Below, one piece after another: positions 1-11,579 of a stretch of 64,000 bases of DNA (position 1 is its first letter; each line of letters begins with the position of its first letter). The stretch is from the NCBI GenBank assembly GCA_003996215.1, contig QJPP01001543.1, positions 248,001 to 312,000 of the forward strand, written 5' to 3'. Both the position numbers and the translations under genes were made by a program. Origin of the DNA: Jaltomata sinuosa (lineage: Eukaryota; Streptophyta; Magnoliopsida; Solanales; Solanaceae). Under the pieces are notes generated by a model that saw nothing but the letters and a program-made list of their open reading frames with translations, had not been told where the DNA came from and did not search any database.

Positions 1-1017
1 TATTTCTGTTTGAATTATTTTCTATGTTTAATTTAGTTAAGACACGTACTAATCATCATTTATTTTACTCTTTCTATGTATGAAATCCGGTGGAGTCCAA
101 TTGGACTCCCAAAATTCCACTGCATCTTCTAGTTGGGCTTAGCCCAACATTATTTGATGGTCCAGCAAGAATAAGCCCAACAAGGGCTAAAACATCAGAG
201 GCAACAGCGGCAACGGTGGAGAGAAATGGGCCACGCCCAAAAGAAATGATCTGCATCGGAAAAAGTCCAAATTGGAGTGAATAAATAAATTTGGGCCAAA
301 GCCCATAAGATTCAGCAGCAGCAGTAGCCCAAAGGGCTAAAAGATGAAAAGTAGACTAAGTCCAAAGTGAAAACGGCGGTGGGCCTAAAGAGGGCCCACA
401 CACTAGTATTAGGACATGATTAACATATTTTAATTATGTCTTCTTGTTACTTAGTTGATTAGTTTGATTGTATAATTGGACTAACTTTGCGAAACTTAGT
501 TAAATTATCCCCAAAAGGAATCAAACTTTCTGATAATTACTGTTTCATTTACTCAATTTGTTTAATTTCAACTCTTTTCTTTCCTTGAGTATAAAAAATG
601 GACCCCTTTTTATTGTCTTTTATAAAACAACCTTTTTTCATAATTATCCTCTAAAATCAATCTTCTTTATAAAAACAAGATGTTTTATAAACCAATCCCA
701 TTTTCAAAAGTTACAAGTTAGTTTTTCAAACTAGCCCGGAAAACCGTGAGTTAGCGGATACTCTTGGTGCCTTAACACCCTTCCAAGAGTATTAACTTGA
801 ACCCTTCCCTTAATCTCTTAATTTTTAAAGTCTTTATCTGTTTTGGGATTTTAAAAATTCGTATAAGTTATTTCTTGGTTTTTACTTTATAAAAACTAAG
901 TGGCGACTCTTGCTTTTAATTGAAATTGTTTCGAAAACTTTAATTAGATTTTCGAAATGAACCTTTCAACAAACAAAGCCATGTTTTTCCGTCCTTGTCC
1001 GAAAAGGATCAAAACAC
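1..1017 (+). mobile_element. Tat/Ogre-type LTR and leader remnant
   Basis: No coding capacity. Positions 901-913 read TGGCGACTCTTGC, which resembles the tRNA-Arg-type primer-binding site of Ogre/Tat elements; the same motif occurs on the minus strand at 34783-34801. The segment at about 750-800, with repeated wording around 'ccttaacacccttccaagag', is typical of Tat LTR ends. Positions 127-400 hold many short GGGCTTA/GCCCAA/GGGCCC words. The right edge is sharp: from 1018 the sequence matches 16118 onward in the LTR of element H, so the junction at 1017/1018 is a rearrangement or insertion breakpoint. The left end lies outside the window. Confidence 0.55.
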
Positions 1018-2889
1018 CTACTATAATTGATTTTCTAAACTTTGCATGGCCCCGAGGCCCCATTTTTGGTACATGACTTTGAAAGGGATTTTAAACTGAC
1101 TTTTACGAAACCTCTCAGAGTAGAAGGGAGATTATGATGATATGATTACGTATCTTCATTCTGATACTACGTTCCACTGGACAATAGCACTAGATGTTAT
1201 TTTCTATGGATTTAAACCCGGATACGAGTCGGGCACCCTGTTTAGGGATTTTGATACTTTACTTCTGTATCAACGACTACTTTAGTCATGATTAATTTTT
1301 AGACCCAGATGCACTCCGGGCACCCTTGATGGGGGTTATTGAGATTACTACTACTAATTTAGACTCGGATCAAATTTGAGCATGTACTACGAGATCTCAA
1401 TTGTTGAGATATTTGAGTTTTGTTTTTGCATATGGTCTACGAGTAGACCTCCATGGACCCTACCATTCTGGACGAAGTGCTATGGGCCGATGGTGGCTGG
1501 AGTGAGAGGATGTACGGCATAGGAGAGGTACTTGGGAAACATCCTTCCATGGATCCCGCCTCTATTGGACCTTTGGGGCACCGAAGGGGGTAACATATGG
1601 CACTGCAGTCACACTTGGTTACAGATTCATCATATCACATCATCATGTATATTTCACTCAGATTCCACCCTTGTTTGCTATGTGTTCAGTGTATGCTCTG
1701 GTTGTACGGGCGGTCAAAGGATTTATTTTCACTTGATTGTGTTTCTCGGTTGTATGGGTGGCCATTGGGACTGCACGTAGATTATATTACTCCTGTCATT
1801 TCGTAGAGTTAGTTATGGTCCTTAGTTCTTGGTGGATTGGTTTGTTTTATCTTGTTGAGGCTCTAAGTTTGGGCTTGAGTATTGTGGGGCTAGTGACTCC
1901 TATATATTTGAGGCTCCGTCGTGTGTCCTCTTGAGCAGTTGTGATTTATCGGATGTTGTTCCTTATCTTGATTCTGAGTATAACTCTTGATTCTGAGGTT
2001 TAGTTATTCCATTCTAGGTTGTAAATTGTGAGATGGATCTCGGTTCATGCTTATCTTGAGAGTTGGTGTTTTTTTAGTATGTTTTTGTTACTTTTATGGC
2101 TTCTAATTGATTGTGTTGGGTTGCCTTCCTTCTTTTCCTTATTACTTGAGGTTACCAGTATACCGCCATATTCTTGATTCTCTCTATCTCTTTACATATA
2201 CTATTATTGCAAGTATCCCAAGTGCGTCCCTCTTTCTTACACCTGTGTTTCTGTGTTATGTATATCTTCTATGCTAGCATTGTATGCCTATAACTCTTGG
2301 TTGTCTATTCTCTGTGCTAGTTCCTTGTGCTATCTCTATTTCTTCGGTGACTGCTTTCTTGCTATCTGCTATTTACTATTTTTATATCTTATATGCGCTC
2401 AGTCGGCCGATGATGCTTGCCGAGTACCCATTGTCTTGGTGCTCATACTACACTTCTGCATCTTTCTAATACATATATTAGTTGAGATTTTGCCATTGAT
2501 CATGTTGGAGACTCGAGCAACTTTTGGACATTCGAGACAAGGGTGAGCGCCAGGCGGTCGGTGCTTGACCATATCCCATCTTTTGTGTTATTACTATTTA
2601 TATATTTGGAGAAAATTGTACTTATCATTTCGTTACTTCTAGCACTTGTACTCTAGTAGAAGCTTTTGTACTGTCGATAATAAGTTTTGGGGTTCGTGTA
2701 GTTTCAATGTAAATATTCAGGTTTTGCTTCCGCTTTGTCTATCTTTATATTCTGATTCCGCTTATTTTTTGTTCATTGTGCATTTTGGTTAGGTAGTAGC
2801 CCATTACTAATCGTTCCAGGCTACGGGAATTGGTTTGCCTACTGAGGGGTTGTAGGTGCCATCATGACCTGAGAAATTGGGTTTTGACA
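1018..2889 (+). repeat. Element H 5' LTR (3' half only)
   Basis: Direct-repeat partner of 16118-17936 in the same orientation. Shared landmarks include 'actttgaaagggatttta', 'tagacctccat', 'tcacatcatcat' and the terminal 'gacctgagaaattggg'. It ends at TTGACA (2884-2889), directly before the primer-binding site. About half of the LTR is missing at the 1017/1018 junction. Several short open frames rich in hydrophobic residues (for example 2253-2546) lie inside the LTR and have no other sign of coding. Confidence 0.8.
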
Positions 2890-2906
2890 GCTTTGTATCA
2901 GAGCTC
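2890..2906 (+). other. Element H primer-binding site
   Basis: The sequence GCTTTGTATCAGAGCTC immediately follows the LTR end and matches the TGGTATCAGAGC core used by many plant retrotransposons that prime from initiator-Met tRNA, with one G-to-T change. Confidence 0.75.
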
Positions 2907-3097
2907 TAGGTTCACCGGTGTAATGGTACAGAAGCAAGTGTCTAAGTAGAGTCTCGCATATCGGTATGATGACGTCCGTATCCTATGTGCGGGAGGCTAC
3001 AAGGCATTGTTAGAAAAAGTTTCATCTTCTTGTCTCCTTATCGTGTGTTGTTGGCTCTATTGACTTTTAGAACTTTGGATGTTTTATTCCTTCTCAG

Positions 3098-3328
3098 ATG
3101 CTTAAGATAAGTTTGAAAGCGGGTGATGTCGAGACTTTTGTGCTTGTTGCTTTAGTGCTTCTGTCAGCGCCAAGACTTCAGAGTGAGAGTTTCCCATACC
3201 AAATAGGGGGTGTGGGGTCAGCCCAACCTCCGGTTAGGTTCATAACTACTCATGTTCTTCAGGACACCGTGGCTAGGACTCTGAGTCCTCCGGTGGGTGT
3301 TTCAGTACCCAGTTCTATGAGTAATGCT
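3098..3328 (+). pseudogene. Element H gag, N-terminal fragment
   Basis: An open frame of about 77 codons begins at 3098 and is cut off after codons for SMSNA by the insertion of element J at 3329. The C-terminal half has the pattern QPPV...VLQDTVAR, which resembles PPIFVVAPVLQDT in the gag N-terminus of element B near 37400. This supports a Tekay-type gag N-terminal linker rather than a chance frame. The upstream part (MLKISLKAGDVET...) is less like gag and may reflect an old frameshift. Gag forms the virus-like particle in the cytoplasm. No intact product can be made: the rest of gag lies beyond the 8.2-kb insertion, and that part also has stops. Confidence 0.5.
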
Positions 3329-4668
3329 TGATAACTCTCAAATCGTGCTATCTAGGTAGGAGGTTACGGCGATCGCGTAGTCAAAACAAAATTTATAAAC
3401 TCCCAACGGATGTCGGGGTCGTACCCAAGGGAATTATGTAGTCGCGATCGAGCTAATAAAGAATCTAAGCAACTTATTGAAGTTCAAATAACAAAAAGGG
3501 AAAATATATCTAAAGAAGGGGGTTGTAGACTACAGCTAAAAGATAAATAAAAATCAAATAAAAGATAGATTGATCAATGGCTTTCACCTTGCTTTCACCA
3601 AGAAAGGATAACAAGGGAGAATCGGGAGTGGGAATTCAATTCACAAGACTTGCACCAAGTTGACACCTAGGTAGTCTTGGTCATAAGTGTGGAATGGTAT
3701 CTCTCTATCAACATCCACATTTCCAAATGATTTCGGTTAGAACATCATTCGGTGCGATAAACAAGCAACCAATTAACTTGGGAAGTTCGTCCTATCTCTA
3801 GATCGGACCCTTAAATGGGAGATTCCGCGATTGGAGCTGTGTCTAGCCTCCAATCTAGATGGATTCCCATGTACCCACTAGTGAATCTTCCCGAATTCAA
3901 GAATTTCTCTCTCGATTAAGAACCCAAATCAGCAAGCTCAGTTAATGTTTGCAACCATTGACTATAAATTCAAGCAATGGAGGATTCAATAGACCCAAAT
4001 AATCAAACAAGAACAAAATCTATATATGAATTCAATAACCCAGAAAGTATTATCTCTAATACAAACCCAAATTCTCAAGTCAACAATACACCAAATAAAT
4101 AGCAATTAAGAACAAGAGTTAAAGAATGGAATCTAAAGATTTTACAATAAAAAGCATCCAAATCATCACTCCTATGGTGTTGGTTGATGAACCTTGCTCC
4201 CAAGCTTGCTCAAAAGTTCTGAAAATAGCCAAAGATATGTTTCAAGACGGCTTAGGAGTGTTTTATGTGAATTGGGGTTTCTCCGAATATGAATTTCCAA
4301 AACTGCCCAGTTGCTCTTCTTTCCTTCTTCGCCTACGCGGAAGGTCAGCCACGTACGCGAAGTGTCTTTGTCTAGTTGACCTTCGCGTATGCGGTTAAGG
4401 GATTGCGTTCCTGGAGCTTTGACTCGGTTGGCCTTTGTGTTCGCGGTTGGGACCCCGCGTTCGCGAAGGCATGTGCTGCTGCCAACTACTTACTTCTCCG
4501 AATGGCCTCCTTTTGACTTGTTTTCATCCGAATTCATCCTGAACACTTATAACGCACAAAGACCTGCAAAATAGAAGTATTTCGTGTCAATTGCACTATT
4601 TTTCCACTTTAAACTAGCAAAAGCATATGCTTAAAGGCTAAATAAGTAGGTAGAATACCGACTTATCA
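3329..4668 (-). repeat. Element J 3' LTR (1340 bp)
   Basis: Near-identical partner of 10235-11574. Ends are TGATAA and TTATCA. Positions 4330-4480 hold the CpG-rich word cluster (variants of CTTCGCGTATGCGG, TTCGCGGTT and CGCGTTCGCGAAGG). Also shared with the other LTR are 'ttgactataaattca' and 'accgacttatca'. Confidence 0.9.
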
Positions 4669-4685
4669 AACCCCCAAACTTGAAC
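4669..4685 (-). other. Element J polypurine tract
   Basis: Read on the minus strand this is GTTCAAGTTTGGGGGTT directly before the 3' LTR, the expected position and composition of a plus-strand-synthesis primer. It follows the stretch 'cttgaggacaagat', common just before the 3' LTR of such elements. Confidence 0.75.
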
Positions 4686-4690
4686 AATAT

Positions 4691-6639
4691 CTTGTCCTCA
4701 AGCAACCTAAAAATTCTAACTCAAGAGGCACAAAACACAAGTGGAAATGACAATACCACAAGCCAAGGAAAATCCATTTCAAGCACCAAACATGACTTCG
4801 GTTGTTACTAATGATTAGTCAATCAATGCTAACTTACTCTAAGCGTTTCCTTTGATTCAAAACACAAACTCATGATGCAAAGGCACAATAAGAACAAGCA
4901 AGTGACAACAACTAATCCTCAAGATGTGACTCCAACCACTAGCTTACCAAAACATGATCATTTGACTCATTTTCGGAGTTTATCAATGTCACCATCTATC
5001 CTAATTCGCATGCCCTCAAAAGAACGAAAGTCCAAAAAACACACTATGTACAAAGTCAACCACAAGGGACAAATATAAACATTCACACTTACAAGGAAGT
5101 TCAAGTGCACACATGTCGATCCGTAGACTTGCCCTTCATGTAGATCGCCACTAATGTAGGGTAGCCAGGCTCGGAATCACATAGGACTTGCGGGTTATGA
5201 TGTTGGCTAGGGCTAAGGTGAGGATATCATTTGGTTCAAGTGACTACAGCTCCCTAATGCTCTTTGTTTTCATTTCAAACACCACTCACATTTTTCAGTT
5301 TCAACTTCACCTTATTTCTCCCTCACACAAACCAAGATTTCTCCTTTTTAACTCATGATCATTCACACCTTATATCACCTTCACTTGGTAGCACCAATTT
5401 TTGCTTTTCAATTTTCTCGTTAGATTGATCTTTTGGAGAAATTTTCAATATTTGAAGTAAGGTGCTACCTTGCACTTGAAGTGCATTTCTTTTCTTCTTC
5501 TCATTTGATCAAATGCATCCCCAAACTTAGGCATTTACCTATGTTATATTTCGTTTCCCCCATAACTTAGGCTTTTAGCCTACATTTCATTTTCAAGCAA
5601 TTAGGGAGAATTGGTGCCAAAATAGAGGTTCCAAAAAGTTCAAGGTGTTACATGGTGCCAAAGGATGGTCACAAGCTCAAAAGGGGTTCACTAGGGTTGA
5701 TATCATGGGAAGTCATTTGGGTGAAGTGACTATCAAAAAGGGCCTAAGTTCATTTTCCAAGCTTGGTTAAACCTAGAATTTTGCCTTGAATCACATTCAG
5801 GGCAAGTTCTAGACAACACACATGCACAAGAATTATTCAACTAAACCTCAGCACACATGGCATGCGAATCATTCAAGAAGGATCAATTTTGAACTTTCTA
5901 AACAAGAACAAAGATGGGTTATTCTACATTATCACCACTAATGAGTCAAGAGTCACAAAAAGATTAAAAGAGTTGTCAAAAAATCAGTCTTTGCCATGCA
6001 TTTTTCACAATTTTTTTTGGAAGGGTATGCCTTTTTCACTTAGCATGCAAGACTACTTCATTGGTACCAAACAAGTAAATTTGCAACCAAAATCTCAAAA
6101 GATGTCGATTTGCCCTTAAGAATGTCGTCACTCAGTCTATCATTGGGCCAATTTATCTATCCAAATTGGCATGGCTACACAAGGTTGATCAACATAAACA
6201 TCACACTACGGGTATATGCGATTTGCACATGAGGAAATGTATATTGCACGTGCAACGCACAGGCCAAACAGTGGGCATGTGAAAAGCCCATGCGGTTTGC
6301 ACAATGTCAAGTGCGGAACAAATATACCCCAAGCTCAAATAGGTTCACTAGCCTAACGGGTACTCAAACTTCCCCTGGCCCACAACAACCAACATCACAA
6401 CTACTATAAAAAGTAAAACAAAGAAGTTAAAACAAAAAAAAACTAATAGCTTAAACCATCAACTCCATCCATAGCAACAAAAAAACCCATCGAGGGTAAA
6501 CCAACAATAAAAACAAGCCCGACAAAGGCGCATCAATCACCCCCAACTAAAAACATGCAGTTCCCTTACTATAACAAAATAGGAGAAGAGTTTGAGGGGG
6601 GTCCCTGAAGGGGTCATCAATTAGAACTAGAACTGCTAG
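4691..6639 (-). other. Element J non-coding 3' region
   Basis: About 2 kb between the polypurine tract and the end of the recognisable coding remnant. Frames are short and show no family match. It contains A-rich and T-rich stretches and wording such as 'cccccataacttaggc', but I see no tandem array, hairpin or conserved domain. Confidence 0.4.
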
Positions 6640-7800
6640 GTCTAGAGAGGAACCAGTCTTCATCATCAGCATCATCTTTGCCCTCAAACCCACATAGCTT
6701 CCTCAGAGTGCTCATGATCTTCGTGAGGAACTGGCTTTGCTTTTTGTCATGGTCCCTTTGCTTTTTCTATCGCCTTTCCACCTTAGCCAACCTCTCCTTG
6801 ATGTGCTGCTGTTTCCTTGCTATACTAGCTAGTGTAGGGACACTAGGGTGGTGGAGGAAGCCGGTGTGGTTGAACTCTCACTTGGACCCGAGGGTATGCT
6901 TGCTACAATCTGACAAAGATGGGCATCTATTCCATAGACTTGGATGGAGATGTGGCGGAGTGTCGGAGGCCCAACTCTGAGAGGACCAATAGCCTCAGCA
7001 GCAGCGGCTGACTCACGTGACTCGCTAGACTCAAAAAATATACCAAATGATGATGAGTCCACCTCTATCTTCCTCTTCTTTGATGCTTGCATAAGGCCTC
7101 TCTTCTTCAAAGGGTGGATCATTTTCTAGAGCTTACACTCATTCTCTTCATCCCTCTTGGTGACCCCGGCTTGGTAGCATAAGTAAGTGATCAACAAATG
7201 GAAAATCAAACTCTTATTACCTTTGAGAAATACTTGTTGAATTTCATGCACAATCAATTGCCCCACATTCACTGGGAGTGCCTCCATTAGAGCACAAATC
7301 ACCTTTTCTTTGTTGGTGGTCACGTCGGACTCATTCTTGGATAGCATAACTCGGGCACAAATGATCGAAAGCCAAGTGCGGGATTTAAGGTTAAACTCGA
7401 ATGACTCGATCCTTGTATTCAATGCTATCCATTGCGGGCTTTAAGTTGTTGGTGAAGTCTGTCTCAGCTTTATTGGCATAGAACTCTCGGACCATGAAAA
7501 AGTTCATCTTGATAGATTCGGCGGCGAAGCAAATCCACCCACTGTCAACCAACTTCCTATAGAAGTCGGCCCATTTCTCCTCTAATCCATCCAATACGAT
7601 ACCTCACTCCCTCGTGATTGGCTTTGTCAAGAGACGATTATAAAGTTGGGAGTACTTGAGGGATATGAAGGTTCCTTGGTCAAAGTACTCTTCGTCAGCC
7701 ACTTGGTTGGCATCTTCGTGTTCAATTCTGGCCATTTTCAAGATTAAGGTACCTACATAAGGATTGAAGTTGTCAAACAACAAGATAGGCATGTAAAGAA
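6640..7800 (-). pseudogene. Element J ORF2: plant-transposon-type domain, broken
   Basis: Minus-strand pieces at 7604-7792, 7391-7594, 7126-7422 and 6829-7122 form one degraded protein. Features seen: an N-terminal segment with FISLKYSQLYNRLLTKPITRE, then EKWADFYRKLVDSGW, then the motif MVREFYAN, followed by a helical region (INSI... to VCLMEALPVNVG) and a basic C-terminus (KKRGLMQASKKRK) with a Ser/Ala-rich tail. The GW...VREFYAN pattern matches the family annotated as 'putative plant transposon protein' in Solanaceae (Pfam Transposase_32-like). That name is by resemblance only; the biochemical role is unknown. Stops and at least one frameshift break it. It follows the CpG-word region at 7860-8650, which could have served as its own promoter. 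Confidence 0.55.
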
Positions 7801-7859
7801 ATGTATTAGTATCAGATTAGGACAAAGAAACAAGCCAAGATGATTCTGAGCAAAGCTGG

Positions 7860-8650
7860 GCAAAGTTGCTATTTTTGGAGTAGTGAAAATTGGGCATCGT
7901 GATCGCGACCCCCGTAGTGATCGCGAAGACAAAATTATTTTTTTCAGAAAATTAAAGCATCACAATCGCGGAATGGGGCATCACGATCGCGAGGCTCAGA
8001 GAATTTGGTCATCGCAATCGCGGGCTTTGGGCATCGCGATCATGATGGTCATCTTCTTGCCCAGAAAATTCAGTTCAAGCATTTCATCAAATAAGTGCCT
8101 TGCACCCTTTTTCACACCATTTTTACATCACATGGACATCACTTTTTACCCCAAAAATCAGTAAACCAACAGATTTATAACCCCCCACTACATTTTACCC
8201 ACAATTTCATACCCAACATCCAATTTACACATTATGATGAACGCAAAGATTGACACCCACTTGGGTGTTTGAAGCACTAACTTTAACACAATAAGGGTAG
8301 ATAGAAGAAGAAAAAGCAGAGATCATACCTAAGGAGTTGCAAGGTTCTTATGAAATTGAAGTTGATGGTGGATTTTTATTCTTGCCTTTGGAAGAGAAAA
8401 GAAGACAAGTTTCAAAGAAAATTTTTGCTTTTGAAATGGGTTATTTGAACTTTAATACCTGGAAACTGTTTGATGTGTCGCGATCGCGTGGACTTATCAC
8501 GTGATCGCGATGAGTTAAGTAACCCAACTTCCCGTGATCACAAAGTTGTTACGCGGTCACGATGAGTCATAGAAAATTTCCTCATCGCATTCGCGATGGT
8601 CAAGCATCGCGACCGCGAAACCTTAGCATCCACTGAATTTCTAAATTTTT
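7860..8650 (-). repeat. Internal CGCGATCGCG word clusters in element J
   Basis: Two clusters (7885-8050 and 8465-8640) repeat variants of CATCGCGATCGCG, including 'tcgtgatcgcgacc', 'catcacgatcgcg', 'catcgcaatcgcgggc' and 'tcgcgatcgcgtgg'. The roughly 400 bp between them read on the minus strand as a pyrimidine-rich leader ending in a donor-like CCTTAG/GTATGATC near 8330. This mirrors the arrangement in the LTRs but lies inside the element, upstream of ORF2. Confidence 0.6.
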
Positions 8651-8974
8651 GCACAGTGCAGTGGTTTGTCGTGCGATGCCAGGTGCGATGGGCACTTTGT
8701 GAGGTGTTAAACCCACCACATCTGCACATGCCAATATTTTTTTTCAGTCTACTAATTGAGTGTGCAATGGCATGTTCAACGGGCACTCTTCCAGGTGCAA
8801 AAAGCATGTTTTTCAAAGGTATTTTTGGGTGCTTTTCAATACTTGGTTCCTCTTCTCCTCCCTTGGGAACCTAGAGCACACCAAGATGAAACAAAAAGTG
8901 AAGTAAAGGCTAAAATTATGTGTTGCCTCCCATCAAGCGCAGAATTTAACATCGCATTGCAACTCTAGTATCAT

Positions 8975-10160
8975 TCATTTATTTTTGGCATCATGATCCT
9001 TGTATGGATTAGTTGGTTGCCACAATACCTTCAAGCTACGAGCTTCCCTCGTGTCTTCCTCTTTGATAGGGAACAACTCAAAACTACTACCCACAATTGT
9101 GAACGTGTCAACATGAGTATTCAAATCAATGTCCAAATTTTTGATAGCAATTTCAAGCATCCTCTCCTTTTGACTTCTCTTAGCATACCTTTTCAATAGT
9201 ACCTCGAACATTGGTAGCATTCTCTGGTGTTGTTCCCCATAGGCCTCAACTTGGTGAGCTTGGTTTAACACCCATTCTGGGCTCACAACCTCACCCAATA
9301 CAATTTTCTCCTCTTGTTGGGGTTCAAGCACCACTGGTAAAGATTCACTTTCGGGCGATTCCATGTTTTTCAAATCTTCATCATCGTCCCCAAAGTGAAT
9401 TTAATTGAGCTTGATGTTCGAGACATGTTCATTTGCTCGCCTTGCAGGTTTTTCTTCAGCAATTTGACCGAAATGGGTAGATAAATCTACCATGAGTTGT
9501 GTGGCATGATTTTTCTCCTTTTCTTCTTTAGCTCTTGCATCCACAAAGTCTTGCTTTATGGATTGCATATCCTCCTCTATGATATCTTGCTTGGCCAAGA
9601 GAGTATGAACCATGGCATATAGGCTTTCAGGGTAGGTTTCTTCTTCATCATCTTGAGCAAAAGGAGTGGACAAATCTTCCATGGTTTGTTCGTCATGATT
9701 TATCTCCTCGCCTTCCTTTATTCTCATTTTCACCAAACCTTGCTTTATGGATTTTACACCCTCCTCTTGGGTGTCTAGACAGGTTAAGAGGGTTTGGAGC
9801 TTAGCCCATATGCCTTCATCACTTTATAATTCATGCTTCCTGTTATGATCACAAGCACCACTAGCAACATCGTTAGAATGAGAGTGGGGAGGAGGATAGT
9901 CATTAGGGCTATTGCTCCAATGTCCATCACGACCACCACACAAATAGGAATTTCGCCCATCATAGGAACATGAAGGTGAATACCTTCCTCTCCTAGGGCC
10001 AATCATATATTTTCTCTGAAGGTGGGGTCCTCCATAATAAAAACAAGGATCAATATCACAAGGATTGCAACCACCAACACCTCTATCATTTAGAGATGCC
10101 CTGAAATCAAACAACAAAATAAAAATATGCAAAAGAAAAAAACAATTATTCACAAAATTT
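8975..10160 (-). pseudogene. Element J ORF1 remnant (gag-position protein, unrecognised)
   Basis: Three minus-strand blocks just downstream of the primer-binding site: 9824-10153 (Gly/Pro/Tyr-rich, with FYYGGPHLQRKY and SYDGRNSYLCGGRDGHW), 9401-9736 (acidic, coiled-coil-like, with two copies of the pattern MVDLSTHFGQ/MEDLSTPFAQ), and 8975-9373 (ending WQPTNPYKDHDAKNK). The position is that of gag, but no capsid domain or CCHC knuckle can be read. The duplicated 'DLSTxFxQ' segment is a short internal repeat of about 60 residues. Just after it the minus strand reads GCGCTTGATGGGAGGCAAC, a phrase often found after the gag-pro ORF of Athila-like elements. Interrupted by stops; function unknown. 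Confidence 0.5.
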
Positions 10161-10213
10161 GAACTAGAGTAAGTAAACTTAAATCCTAAACTAACTCAAT
10201 ATACCAAAATATT

Positions 10214-10231
10214 CCCCGACAATGATGCCAA
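10214..10231 (-). other. Element J primer-binding site
   Basis: Minus strand reads TTGGCATCATTGTCGGGG, three bases inside the 5' LTR. This is a decayed form of the TGGCGCCGTTGCCGGGGA type typical of Athila-like elements (tRNA-Asp type). Confidence 0.75.
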
Positions 10232-10234
10232 TTT

Positions 10235-11574
10235 TGATAACGCGCAAATCATGCTCCCCAGGTAGGAGGTCACAACGATCGCGTAGTCAAAACAAAATTT
10301 ATAAACTCCCAATGGATGTCGGGGTTGTACCCAAGGGAACAGTGTAGTCGCAATCGAGCTAATAAAGAATCTAAGAAACTTATTGAAGTTTAAATAACAA
10401 AAAGGGAAAATATATCTACAAAGAGGGGTTGTAGACTACATCTAAAAGATAAAGAAAAATCAAATAAAAGATAGATTGATGAATGGATTTCACCTTGCTT
10501 TCACCAAGCAAGGATAACAATGGAGAATTGGGAGTGTGAATTCAATTCACAAGACTTGCGCCCGGTTGACACCTAGGTAGTCTTGGTCATAAGTGTGGAA
10601 TGCTATCTCTCGATCAACATCCACATTTCTGAATGATTTTGGTTAGAATATCATTCTGTGTGATAAACAAGCAACCAATTAACTTAGAAAGGTCATTCTA
10701 TCTCTAGATCTGACCCATAAATGGGAGATTCCGCGATTGGAGCTATGTCTAGGCTGAAATCTAGATGGATTCCCAAGTACCCACTAGTGAATCTTCCCGA
10801 ATTCGAGAATTTCTCTCTCGAGCAAAAACCCAAATCAGCAAGCTAAGTAAGTATTTGCAACCATTGACTATAAATTCAGGCAATGAAGGATTCAATAGAC
10901 CCAAATAATCAAACAAGAACAAAATCTATACATGAATTCAATAACCCACAAAGTATTATCTTTTATAGAAACCCAAAATCTCAAGTCAACAATACACCAA
11001 ATAAATAGAAATTAAGAACAAGAGTTGAAGAATGGAATCTAAAGATTTTACAATACAAAGCATCCAAATCTTCACTCTTATGGTGTTGGTTGATGAACCC
11101 TGCTCCCAAGCTTGCTCAAAAGTTCTAAAAATAGCCAAAGATATGTTTTAAGATAGCTTAGGAGTGTTTTATGTGAATTGGGGTTTCTCCGGATGTGAAA
11201 TTCCAAAATTGCCCAGCTGCTTCGCTTTCCTTCTTTGCTTACGTGAAAGGTCAGCTGCGTACACAAAGTGTATTTATCTGGTTGACCTTCGCATATGCGG
11301 TCAAGGGATCTCGTTTGAAGAGTTTTGACTCGGTTGGCCTTCGCATTCGTGGCTGGGACCCCGCGTTTGCGAAGGCATATGCTGCTACCAACTACTTACT
11401 TCTCTTAATAGCCTCCTTTTGACTTGTTTTCATCCTAATTCATCCCAAACACTTCTAAAGCACAAAGACATACAAAATAGAAGTATTCCATGTCAATTGC
11501 ACTACTTTTCCAATTTAAACTAGCAAAAGCATAAGCTTAAAGGCTAAATAAGTAGGTAGAATACCGACTTATCA
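10235..11574 (-). repeat. Element J 5' LTR (1340 bp)
   Basis: Partner of 3329-4668, same length and same ends. CpG-rich words at 11235-11385 are visibly decayed relative to the other copy by CG-to-TG/CA changes, for example 'cttcgcatatgcgg' against 'cttcgcgtatgcgg'. Confidence 0.9.
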
Positions 11575-11579
11575 GTGCT

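Larger units (their letters stand above)
3329..11574 (-). mobile_element. Element J: non-autonomous Athila-like LTR retrotransposon
   Basis: A complete two-LTR element in minus orientation, inserted into gag of element H. Both LTRs are 1340 bp and both begin TGATAA and end TTATCA. The flanking 5-mers are ATGCT (3324-3328) and GTGCT (11575-11579), a target duplication with one mismatch. The primer-binding site is at 10214-10231 and the polypurine tract at 4669-4685. The internal 5.6 kb contains remnants of an N-terminal ORF region (about 8975-10160) and a plant-transposon-type domain (about 6640-7800), but no RT or integrase. LTR divergence is about 15 of the first 124 bases, so it is not recent. 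Confidence 0.85.

Noticed and set aside
2253..2546. 97-codon hydrophobic frame that looks like a membrane protein
   Set aside because: It lies wholly inside the H LTR. The frame is disrupted in the other LTR copy (17300-17600), and the hydrophobicity comes from T-rich sequence.
4126..4398. 90-codon frame in the left J LTR
   Set aside because: It is inside an LTR and is not kept open in the partner LTR at 11035-11290.
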